NCBI RefSeq assembly: GCF_001548115.1
Contig: NZ_AP014821.1
Location: forward strand, 2,297,262-2,361,261
Length of the DNA stretch: 64,000 nt
DNA from: Geminocystis sp. NIES-3709
GTDB taxonomy: Bacteria; Cyanobacteriota; Cyanobacteriia; Cyanobacteriales; Cyanobacteriaceae
Direction: 5' to 3'
How positions within the stretch are numbered: position 1 is the first letter of the stretch; every line of letters begins with the position of its first letter. Of this stretch, positions 34,639-42,805 are shown piece by piece. Made by a program: the position numbers and the translations under genes. Under the pieces are notes generated by a model. It was not told where the DNA came from, made no database searches, and saw only the letters and a program-made list of their open reading frames with translations.

Positions 34639-37600
34639 ATTGTTCCGTAAAGTGTTTCCCGTACCATTGATATTCCCCGTTCCTCCTAGTATTAAATATT
34701 CTACATTTGCACCTAAAGTATAGGTAATAGTCGATCGAACGGTATCATTACCCTCACTGGTATTTTCAAGGATTTGATCGCCTGTACCATCGACATAGAA
34801 AGTATCATTGCCCGTACCACCAATCATGGAATCGTTGCCAATCCCACCAGTAAGAGTATCACTACCATCACGTCCGTTTAAAGTATCATTTCCTTCTGCA
34901 TCATGGAGTCGATTATTTTGATGATTACCCGTCAGACGGTTGTTTAAACTATTACCCGTTCCATTTATATTTATATTTACTGTATCACTGAGATTCAAAT
35001 GTTCGACATTGTTCGGTAAAGTATAGGTAACGGTAGAAAAGACGGTATCTGTACCTTGATTAAAAAATTCAATTACCTCATCTTTAATATGATCAACAGA
35101 ATAAGCATCATTACCAAATCCCCCTAACATTCTGTCAATACCAGTACCACCATTAAGACGATCGTTGCCACTATCTCCCACTAAGGTATCGTTACCATCG
35201 CCACCGGTAAGAGTATCATTTCCTTCTCCGCTCCTAAGATAATTATTAACATCATTTCCCATGATACTATTATTGAGGGTGTTACCCTTACCGTTGATAT
35301 TTGCTGATCCTTCTAGGATTAGGTTTTCTACATATACGCCTAAAGTATAAGAAATATTTGATCGAACGGTATCTGTACCCTCTCCGCTATTTTCCATAAC
35401 TCTATCGCTGGTAGCATCTACATAGTAAGTATCATTACCAGTGCCACCAATCATAGAATCATTACCAACAGCACCAGCGAGAGTATCGTTACCATTGCCT
35501 CCTACTAAAGTATCATTTCCTTCTCTGCCACTAAGACGATTATTACCACTATTACCGATAATAAAGTTGTTTAAAGTATTCCCCGTACCATTTATATTTA
35601 CCGTATCATTGAGAGTCAAATTTTCGACATTGTTGGGTAAAGTATAGGTAATGGTAGAGAAAACTTTATCTATACCCTGATTAAAAAATTCAATCACCTC
35701 ATCTCCCATGTGATCAACAGAATAAGCATCATTATCAAGTCCTCCTGACATTTTGTCATTGCCAGTACCACCATTAAGACGATCGTTTCCATTCTCTCCC
35801 ACTAAGGTATCGTTACCATCACCACCGGTAAGAGTATCGTTACCACCATGCCCAGTCAGAACATCATTTCTTTCTCCACCATTGAGAAGATTATTAACAT
35901 CATTTCCCGTGATATTATTATTCCTGGTGTTTCCTGTACCGTTGATATTTGCGGATCCTTCTAGGATCAGGTTTTCTACATATTTGTCTAAAGTATAAGT
36001 AATAGTTGATCGAACAGTATCAGTATAATCCAAATAATTATAATATTCTTCTCGTACTAGGTCGCCCGGACTATCTACAAAGTAGGTATCGTTCCCCGTA
36101 CCTCCCACCATGGTATCAGCCCCCGTGCCTCCTTCAATACGATCGTTCCCCGCACCTCCCGATAGGGAGTCATTACCTCCTAATCCTTGTAATGTGTCAC
36201 TATTCTTAGTACCCACAATATTATTATTGTTAGCATCTCCCACAAAATCATCATTAGTAATTGTACCAATCCCTTGATTATCTGAAATAGTGGCATTGGT
36301 GGCATCACTTAAATTAACAAAGAATGTCTCATTTACCTCTGCTTTTATATCTTCGATAATGGGTACGATGATGGTTTTGCTGGTTTCGTTGATGGCAAAG
36401 ATTAAAGTACCACTGACGGCAGTATAATCACTTCCAGCCGTTGCCGTACCGTTGACAGTGGCATAATTAACGGTAACTGGTTGCAGTGACGTATGACGAG
36501 TGACGGTAAATACGGCGTTTTTCGTACCGTTATTGCCTTCGGTGATGGTTATATCATTAATTCCAAAGAAAAGTGTTAGATCATAAAAATAGATTTCAGT
36601 GTCATTCCCATCGGAACCTGCCCATACTATATTATTTCCTGAAATTTGCGGAGCACCATCATTTGTAGTGTTATTGGTTAGCTGTGCAGTGGTTGTGCCG
36701 TTGTAAAAAAAGATTTCAGTGTCATTCCCATCGGAACCTACCCATACTACATTATTCCCTGAAATTTGCGGAGCATAATCACCCACAGTATTGTCAGTTA
36801 CTTTTATATTTGTTGTGCCGTTGTAAAAAAAGATTTCAGTATCTCCCCCACCGCTTCTCACCCATACTACATTATTCCCTGAAATTTGCGGATCATCATC
36901 TTTTACAGTATTATTGGTTAACTGCGTAGTGGTTGTGCCGTTGTAATAATAGATTTCATAGCTACTATCTCCCTCTGTGTAACCTTCCCACACTACATTC
37001 TCCCCTGAAATTTGCAGGCTACGAACCCCCGCAGTGTTATTGGGTAACTGCGTAGTGGTTGTGCCGTTGTAATAATAGATTCCATCGTTACCTATCCAGA
37101 CTACATTGTTCCCTGAAATTTGCGGAGCATAATTGAATGCAGCACTATTGGTTAACATTGTAGTGGTTGTGCCGTTGTAAAAATAGATTTTCCTGTTTAC
37201 TCCATCGTTACCTACCCATACTACATTATTCCCTGAAATTTGCGGAGCAGAATCATATACAGCATTATTGCTTAACTGGGTAATGGTTGTGCCGTTGTAA
37301 TAATAGATTTCATAACTATTTCCGTCGTATCCTCTCCACACTACATTGTTCCCTGAAATTTGCAGCTCATCATCATTTGTAGTGTTATTAGTTAACTGTA
37401 TAGTAGTTGTGCCGTTGTAATAATAGATTTCATAGTCAATCCCATCGTATCCTCTCCACACTACATTGTCCCCTGAAATTTGTGCATAGAAATCATCTAT
37501 GCTATTGTTGCTTAACTGAATAATTCCGCTATTCTCGACTTGGAGAGTTTCACCATTGACAGTGACGGTATTCCAATCATTTTCATTTCTGAAGGTTTTT

Positions 37601-38016
37601 AATTCAGCTTCTGTCATGGGTTGGTTTAACACCAAGTTTCGCCAGATTTCTCCTTCGTCTCCTTGAGTGTCTATGTCGTTAATTTGGGCATCGATAAAGT
37701 GTCCATATTCTTCTATTAATACATTCCGAATCACTGTAAGGGATTTTGACTCCACAAGGAAGGAGGATAAATAAATGGTGTTATTCAATGCACTGTAAGC
37801 ACCTTGCGCACCATTCATGGCAGATGGTGACAATACTTCAATTTTCGGTAAATTATTAAAGTTACCATTACGCCATGAGGAGAAGATATTATTTGCGATG
37901 GTGACGTTGTAGTTATCTCCAAAAGCAGTAATTAAGTTTTCTTCCAGACTGGGATTGAGAGCGGCTTTAAGCAGGAGTGCTTCGGCTTGGGCGATGGCTT
38001 GACTTAATTGAGTCAT
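34618..38016 (-). CDS. RTX calcium-binding protein, N-terminal part, interrupted by an IS
   Basis: The visible frame gives 1132 residues; the last five codons and stop come from the IS. The N-terminus (about 1-160) has EEYGHFIDAQ, a metalloprotease-like HExxH relic seen in cyanobacterial calcium-binding proteins. Next are eight tandem propeller-like repeats of about 39 residues with QISGNNVVW (about 165-480), a Calx-beta domain (about 490-590), and many RTX nonapeptides (GGxGNDxL) mixed with NGTGN-type repeats. The protein lacks a signal peptide, as expected for type I secretion. The missing end is at 33067-33501. Without it the product would lack the C-terminal secretion signal, so it is probably retained or degraded. 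Surface or secreted role is inference. Confidence 0.85.
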   Translation of the reverse strand: MTQLSQAIAQAEALLLKAALNPSLEENLITAFGDNYNVTIANNIFSSWRNGNFNNLPKIEVLSPSAMNGAQGAYSALNNTIYLSSFLVESKSLTVIRNVLIEEYGHFIDAQINDIDTQGDEGEIWRNLVLNQPMTEAELKTFRNENDWNTVTVNGETLQVENSGIIQLSNNSIDDFYAQISGDNVVWRGYDGIDYEIYYYNGTTTIQLTNNTTNDDELQISGNNVVWRGYDGNSYEIYYYNGTTITQLSNNAVYDSAPQISGNNVVWVGNDGVNRKIYFYNGTTTTMLTNSAAFNYAPQISGNNVVWIGNDGIYYYNGTTTTQLPNNTAGVRSLQISGENVVWEGYTEGDSSYEIYYYNGTTTTQLTNNTVKDDDPQISGNNVVWVRSGGGDTEIFFYNGTTNIKVTDNTVGDYAPQISGNNVVWVGSDGNDTEIFFYNGTTTAQLTNNTTNDGAPQISGNNIVWAGSDGNDTEIYFYDLTLFFGINDITITEGNNGTKNAVFTVTRHTSLQPVTVNYATVNGTATAGSDYTAVSGTLIFAINETSKTIIVPIIEDIKAEVNETFFVNLSDATNATISDNQGIGTITNDDFVGDANNNNIVGTKNSDTLQGLGGNDSLSGGAGNDRIEGGTGADTMVGGTGNDTYFVDSPGDLVREEYYNYLDYTDTVRSTITYTLDKYVENLILEGSANINGTGNTRNNNITGNDVNNLLNGGERNDVLTGHGGNDTLTGGDGNDTLVGENGNDRLNGGTGNDKMSGGLDNDAYSVDHMGDEVIEFFNQGIDKVFSTITYTLPNNVENLTLNDTVNINGTGNTLNNFIIGNSGNNRLSGREGNDTLVGGNGNDTLAGAVGNDSMIGGTGNDTYYVDATSDRVMENSGEGTDTVRSNISYTLGVYVENLILEGSANINGKGNTLNNSIMGNDVNNYLRSGEGNDTLTGGDGNDTLVGDSGNDRLNGGTGIDRMLGGFGNDAYSVDHIKDEVIEFFNQGTDTVFSTVTYTLPNNVEHLNLSDTVNININGTGNSLNNRLTGNHQNNRLHDAEGNDTLNGRDGSDTLTGGIGNDSMIGGTGNDTFYVDGTGDQILENTSEGNDTVRSTITYTLGANVEYLILGGTGNINGTGNTLRNNRSLAKL

Positions 38017-38096
38017 AATCCTTAGTTATTACAGCAACTTAAGATGTATAATTACAACTCTAACACTTTTTTTTAGAAATTCCATGAGGCTTTGTA

Positions 38097-39255
38097 AGTA
38101 AGTGGGCAGAATTAATTGTATAATTATAACATTAAAATAAATTTAATAAAATCAAAAAGTAATATACAAAAGTTTTATTTATATTTAAAAATAATTAATG
38201 TAGCTTAAAATCTGCTAAAAATATGAAAAATAAGTAAATCAAGGATAAAAAATGCGATTTGTTACCAGATTAGCTCCAGAAACACAACAGTTATTAAAGA
38301 CTATTGAACAAAAAAGTAAATACTATCAAGTTAGACATCGAGCAAAATCGATTTTGTTAAGTTATCAAGGTTATAAAATTACTCAAATAATGTTAATATT
38401 AAATATTAGTAGAAATACAATTTATAATTGGCTTAATAATTGGGAAAAAAATGGTTTAAATGGATTATATAGCTTGAAGGGAAGAGGAAGAAAATCAACT
38501 TTAAATGAGCAACAAGAATTAAAAGTAAAAGAATGGATAAAATCTCATCCAAAAACCTTAAAGATAGTTCAAGAAAAAATAGAAAATGAGTGGGAGATAA
38601 AAATAAGCAAAGATACGATAAAAAGATTAGCAAAAAAAAAGGGCATGGGGTGGTATCGGTTCAAGAAAAAGGTAAAAGGGGAAGTATGCCCTGAATTATA
38701 CCAACAAAAAAAGAGACAATTAGAGCAACTAAAAAGAGCAGAAAATGAAGGAAAAATAGATATATATTATGGTGATGAAAGTGGATTTAGTTTAGTACCT
38801 TGTTTACCTTATGGATGGCAAGAAAAAGGGAGAAAAATAGAAAGAGAAAGTAGCCTAAGTAAAAGATTAAATGTGTTAGGATTTATGAAAAAAAATAATG
38901 AGTTAGAAAGCTATGTATTTGAGTCATCAATCAATAGTGATGTCGTGATAGCTTGTATAGATAACTTGAGTAAAAAAATAAAGAAGGAAACAGTATTAGT
39001 AATGGATAATGCCTCGATTCACCAAAATAAAAAATTCTGGAATAAAGAAGAAGAATGGGAAAAAAAAGGATTAAAAATATTCTTTCTACCACCCTATTCA
39101 CCACAATTAAACAAAATAGAAATACTGTGGAGATTTATGAAATATAAATGGTTAGAGAACTCCTGTTATAAAAGTTATTTAGATTTAGTAAAAGGAGTAG
39201 AAAATATTCTTATAAACTTTGGTTCAAAATATACAATTAATTTTGCCTAGGTACT
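38097..39255 (+). mobile_element. IS630-family insertion sequence
   Basis: The element is flanked by TA at 38095-38096 and 39256-39257, the target duplication known for IS630. Its ends are 24-bp inverted repeats, identical at 20 of 24 positions (left AGTAAGTGGGCAGAATTAAT, right AGTACCTAGGCAAAATTAAT, both going on GTA-like). It is about 1.16 kb long and holds one full transposase. The gene stop lies inside the right repeat. The element sits between the RTX gene start and the Rpn-type gene. Confidence 0.82.
38252..39250 (+). CDS. IS630-family transposase
   Basis: The 332-residue protein has two N-terminal helix-turn-helix domains (about residues 20-75 with ITQIMLILNISRNTIYNW, and 85-125) and a DDE domain: YGDESGFSL, VMDNASIHQN, and FLPPYSPQLNKIEILW holding the last acidic residue. 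All catalytic positions are present and there is no frameshift, so the protein could be functional. Many IS630 copies need a programmed frameshift, but this one is a single frame. A short noncoding lead from the left end precedes the start. Confidence 0.92.
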   Translation: MRFVTRLAPETQQLLKTIEQKSKYYQVRHRAKSILLSYQGYKITQIMLILNISRNTIYNWLNNWEKNGLNGLYSLKGRGRKSTLNEQQELKVKEWIKSHPKTLKIVQEKIENEWEIKISKDTIKRLAKKKGMGWYRFKKKVKGEVCPELYQQKKRQLEQLKRAENEGKIDIYYGDESGFSLVPCLPYGWQEKGRKIERESSLSKRLNVLGFMKKNNELESYVFESSINSDVVIACIDNLSKKIKKETVLVMDNASIHQNKKFWNKEEEWEKKGLKIFFLPPYSPQLNKIEILWRFMKYKWLENSCYKSYLDLVKGVENILINFGSKYTINFA

Positions 39256-39350
39256 TAGTTAAGATCACGAAATACTAACTATTTGTTTTATTTGTTTACA
39301 TTTGGGATTGCTGATATGTTTCCCTTCGGACTTGTAACCCTCACCCCTAG

Positions 39351-39372
39351 CCCCTCTCCCACAAAAGAGGGG
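39351..39372. repeat. Short palindromic repeat
   Basis: CCCCTCT (39351-39357) pairs with AGAGGGG (39366-39372), preceded by CCCTCACCCCTAG. This resembles common dispersed palindromes of bacterial genomes, but I see only this copy in the window. It lies between the IS630 element and the Rpn-type gene and might end transcription of the latter. Confidence 0.5.
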
Positions 39373-39438
39373 GATTTAGATTCCTCATAGTTTCCTCGAT
39401 AGGTACTGTTTGGTGTCATAGCGATCGAGGTATATAAT

Positions 39439-40341
39439 TTAATGGGAATAATTATCTAACCAATCGATTAAATCCTGAGTGGAGTTAAAATCTAATAATG
39501 CTTCCCCAAGAGATTCTAATTGAGGGATAGAGAGCGATCGAACTTTTCCTTGTAACTCATGACTGAGATTACCACAACGACGATTCAATAGACGAATAAC
39601 GATATTTGCTTCTCCCTGTTGTGTACCTTTGAGCATCCCTTTCGTAATACCAATTTCTACTCCTTCAGTACGTCCTATTTGCACTCCTTCAGTGCGCCCG
39701 ATTTCTAACACTTGTTGATAAAAACGAGTCTGGGTAATGTCTGCTTCTCTCAAGTTAATCATTTTTTGTACCTCCTCGATGGTTAATTGGGGGAATTTAT
39801 TTACCAGTATAGCCTCTACTAAATCTAATCTGAGGTTAAACTGCTCTTGATTTTCAGCACTTTCTAAGATTTTTTTTGCGAATGGTACTGCCTGATTTTC
39901 TGGGGTAACAATTAGTTTTAATATTGCTAAATTCGCACTTAAATTTTCTTGGGTTAATAAGTCTAATAAAAATAACCTTTGTACTCGATTATCTAGTAAA
40001 TCTTGATAAGGAATTTCACTGCCTAAATCTTGATTACGATTATTTAAAATCAATAGTCCTCGCCAATTTCTTTTTACTTTATACTGATGAATATAGATAA
40101 ATAATCCCCCAAAATAACGACTATAAAATTCAGTATCTTTCTGCATTTGTGCTTCGAGAAATACTAGAGGTAAATTATCGTCATTCAGAGGAGTTAGTAA
40201 TCCATCAAGACGTAACTCTTTTTCTTTAACTACGGGGGCGCTATAGTCGAATTGACAACTTTCGGGTATTTCTGGTAACAATTCAGAAATCAGACTCGGT
40301 TGAGTTAAAAAGATACGGTAAAATAACTTATCGGTCTTCAC
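39439..40341 (-). CDS. Rpn/DUF2887-type recombination-promoting nuclease family protein
   Basis: A 300-residue protein: an N-terminal PD-(D/E)xK-like domain (KTDKLFYRIFLTQP start, ELRLDGLL and FLEAQMQ, about residues 1-110), a helical centre, tandem short repeats IGRTEGVQIGRTEGVEIG (about 215-235), and a C-terminal DUF4351 segment (NIVIRLLNRRCG ... LIDWLDN). This is what I know as DUF2887/Rpn family, close to the RpnA-type nucleases linked to recombination and mobile elements. D and ExQ catalytic residues appear present. It is next to an IS630 element and a remnant of the same family is at 32961, pointing to a mobile or unstable locus. Precise function uncertain. Confidence 0.82.
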   Translation of the reverse strand: MKTDKLFYRIFLTQPSLISELLPEIPESCQFDYSAPVVKEKELRLDGLLTPLNDDNLPLVFLEAQMQKDTEFYSRYFGGLFIYIHQYKVKRNWRGLLILNNRNQDLGSEIPYQDLLDNRVQRLFLLDLLTQENLSANLAILKLIVTPENQAVPFAKKILESAENQEQFNLRLDLVEAILVNKFPQLTIEEVQKMINLREADITQTRFYQQVLEIGRTEGVQIGRTEGVEIGITKGMLKGTQQGEANIVIRLLNRRCGNLSHELQGKVRSLSIPQLESLGEALLDFNSTQDLIDWLDNYSH

Positions 40342-40520
40342 TTTTAAGGTTTTATTTGTTATTTCTCCCTATATTATCAGAGTCAGAAAACAAAATATAG
40401 TGAGCATTGCTGATGTGCGATACCAAAGGGGAGTAAGGAGCGATCGATCAAAACTAAATTTGATGATTAAATTTGATATAATAAGAGTTCTCTTAATTTT
40501 AGGATGTAATTTGATTTTTT

Positions 40521-41285
40521 ATGGAAGTTATACCCGCCATTGATTTATTAGCAGGGCGTTGTGTGAGATTATATCAAGGGGATTATGAACAGTCTCAGGT
40601 TTTTAACGAAAATCCTTTAGAAGTGGCTTTACAATGGGAATCTCAAGGGGCAACTCGTTTACATTTAGTAGATTTAGATGGTGCAAAGGAAGGTACAACG
40701 GTTAATTTAGATGTAATCTGCTCGATCGTACAACACTTAAATATCCCTGTACAAGTGGGCGGAGGATTGCGCGATCGTACTTCTGTTGCTAGATTATTTG
40801 ACTTAGGAGTAGAAAGAGCGATCGTTGGTACTGTAGCTGTAGAAAATCCAGAATTAGTACAAGAATTGTGTGAAGCCTACCCTTATAAAATTGCAGTGGG
40901 TATTGATGCTCGTAATGGCAAAGTTGCCACTAAAGGATGGTTAGAAACTTCTACTGTAGAAGCAACAGATTTAGCTCAAAGAATTTCTCACAAAGCGGCA
41001 GCCATCATCTACACTGATATTAGTCGAGATGGTACTTTAGTCGGGCCTAACCTAGAATCCTTAAGAGAATTGGCACAAGTGTCGAAAATTCCGGTTATCG
41101 CTTCTGGTGGTATTAGTTCTCTCACGGACTTACTTAGTTTATTATCCTTAGAATCCCTTGGAGTTAATGGGGTAATTGTGGGTAAAGCTCTTTATACTGG
41201 TAAAGTAGATCTCAAAGAAGCTATAAGCTCGATCGGTAATGGTAGGTTACAGGATGTCATTATAGATAATGTCAGAATTGTTTAG
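40521..41285 (+). CDS. hisA: HisA: phosphoribosyl-formimino-AICAR phosphate isomerase
   Basis: A 254-residue TIM-barrel enzyme of histidine synthesis that isomerises ProFAR to PRFAR. Family motifs are [20 protein letters not shown] at the start (with the first catalytic Asp), QVGGGLRD, and [10 protein letters not shown] with the second catalytic Asp; phosphate sites VGGG and ASGGI are present. Full length. The gene stands alone; no other his gene is near, which is usual for cyanobacteria. Confidence 0.95.
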   Translation: MEVIPAIDLLAGRCVRLYQGDYEQSQVFNENPLEVALQWESQGATRLHLVDLDGAKEGTTVNLDVICSIVQHLNIPVQVGGGLRDRTSVARLFDLGVERAIVGTVAVENPELVQELCEAYPYKIAVGIDARNGKVATKGWLETSTVEATDLAQRISHKAAAIIYTDISRDGTLVGPNLESLRELAQVSKIPVIASGGISSLTDLLSLLSLESLGVNGVIVGKALYTGKVDLKEAISSIGNGRLQDVIIDNVRIV

Positions 41286-41667
41286 TATTTAAAGTAAGGT
41301 GAAGGGGTAATCATAATACTTATCCCTGAAAATAATAATCGCTTTAGCTGATTTGTGCTGTAGGTTCCTTATCAATTTATTGTAAGGGGTTTGGTGTATC
41401 ATATCAAATTTGTCAACCTCGATCGTGATTTATTGTCTCTTTGAACTATTAGACATTCATCAATAACCCACCATGAAATAAATGAATCTGTTGGAAAACA
41501 ATTTGTTACAGAAAAATTGACAAAATCAACAATTTATGAATTAGGTAGCATATCATAATTTGCCGTGAAATTTATTTCTTGGCTCATAGCTTAAGTCTGG
41601 TAAAGCAACTTTATTACCTATCAATTTAGTTATTACTTATTTTTCATTTCTCATTACTAATTAAATT
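41286..41667. other. Noncoding stretch before the ferredoxin-like gene
   Basis: The 382-bp AT-rich region has no good reading frame and no tRNA. AGGGGTAATCATAATACTTATCCCT (about 41303-41327) has an imperfect inverted repeat (GGGgTAA... with TTATCCC) just after hisA, possibly its terminator. The rest must carry the promoter for the gene at 41668, but I cannot assign it. Confidence 0.4.
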
Positions 41668-41907
41668 ATGAGTGTCAAAGTAAAATTTTTACCCGATGAT
41701 GTCACAGTTATAGCAGAAGTTGGCGAACCAATATTAGAAGTAGCCAAACGAGGAGGAGTTTTTATCCCCACAGGTTGCGTGATGGGTTCTTGTCATGCTT
41801 GTGAAGTCGAGTTAGAAGATGGCACTCCTATTTGTGCCTGTATAAGTGCTATCCCATCCACTACTAATGAGTTCATTATTAATCTTTACTCTGATCCTGT
41901 ATGGTAA
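41668..41907 (+). CDS. Small [2Fe-2S] ferredoxin-like protein
   Basis: A 79-residue fer2-type protein. Cys 37, 42 and 45 form the CxxxxCxxC part of the plant-type cluster loop (GCVMGSCHACEVE), and two more Cys (ICAC, about 56-58) follow. Plant ferredoxins have about 28 residues between the third and fourth ligand; here the next Cys is only about 10-12 away, so the protein is a shortened variant. It likely carries electrons in the cytoplasm, but its partner is unknown. It precedes chlM tail to tail. Confidence 0.78.
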   Translation: MSVKVKFLPDDVTVIAEVGEPILEVAKRGGVFIPTGCVMGSCHACEVELEDGTPICACISAIPSTTNEFIINLYSDPVW

Positions 41908-41972
41908 TTGTAGAATATAGAATGTAGAATTAATAATTGATTTAACATTATTTACTAATATTTAATTCCTCA

Positions 41973-42671
41973 TTATCTAACCGCTTCTAAAAGACGAGAA
42001 TAATAAAAATTGGTGCTAGTCATGTCTGTGCGTTTGATTTGAAAACCATTATTTTTGAGAATTTGTACAATATCTTCTTCTTTATGTTGATAGGCACGAG
42101 TGGCTTTACTTGGTCCAGGAAAAAATTCACCAATACGTTTTAAAATGGTTAAAAACAAGGTTTTAGGGGCAAAACTGAGAATTAAACGAGATTTTGCTAA
42201 GGAAGACAAGTGTTTAATCATGTCGGCGGCTTCTTCCGTGGGATAGTGAATTAAAACATCTAAGCAGATAACTGTGTCGTATTCTCCCCTAATGGATTCT
42301 AAATCTTGTACTGCTAACCTAATGTTACGAGGGTTCGTCATGACTTGTTTAATCCTCTGCGCGGCTTCTCCCACCATTTTAGCTGATATATCACTAGCAA
42401 AAACGATCGAGCCTTCTTGTGCTAAGGGAATCGTTAAACTACCGACACCGCAACCAGCATCACAAATAGTTAAATTGGCTAAATTACCGTCATCTTTTAA
42501 CCATCCTACGACTTTATCGATCGTTTGTTGATGTCCTTCTCTAATATCCAATTGTACTTTATTTACTTGTCCATCACCGTAAATATTTCGCCACCGTTCA
42601 AATCCTGTAGCGTTAAAATATTCTTTTACGATCGTTTTGTCATCTAAAGATTTTTTTATTGTATTAACCAT
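41973..42671 (-). CDS. chlM: Mg-protoporphyrin IX methyltransferase
   Basis: A 232-residue SAM-dependent methyltransferase that methylates Mg-protoporphyrin IX in chlorophyll synthesis. It has the SAM motif ICDAGCGVGSLTIPLA (about residues 68-83), FASDIS, and the BchM-type start with EYFNATGFERWRNIYGDG. It is standard length. Neighbours (ferredoxin-like protein, phototaxis kinase) are not chlorophyll genes, so it stands alone. Confidence 0.94.
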   Translation of the reverse strand: MVNTIKKSLDDKTIVKEYFNATGFERWRNIYGDGQVNKVQLDIREGHQQTIDKVVGWLKDDGNLANLTICDAGCGVGSLTIPLAQEGSIVFASDISAKMVGEAAQRIKQVMTNPRNIRLAVQDLESIRGEYDTVICLDVLIHYPTEEAADMIKHLSSLAKSRLILSFAPKTLFLTILKRIGEFFPGPSKATRAYQHKEEDIVQILKNNGFQIKRTDMTSTNFYYSRLLEAVR

Positions 42672-42805
42672 TTGATATATTTCTTAAAATAAAGCTATTT
42701 GAGTCCACAATCTATTAATTTACCATTGTTCAACTCGATCGAGCTATAAAATTATTGGTAAAGAGAGGAGATTTGGGAATAGTAATAATAATTGGTGCAA
42801 AACTA

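Noticed and set aside
41286-41667. Search for tRNA or small RNA genes in long noncoding gaps
   Set aside because: No cloverleaf with matching acceptor and T-arm sequence could be found here or in other gaps.
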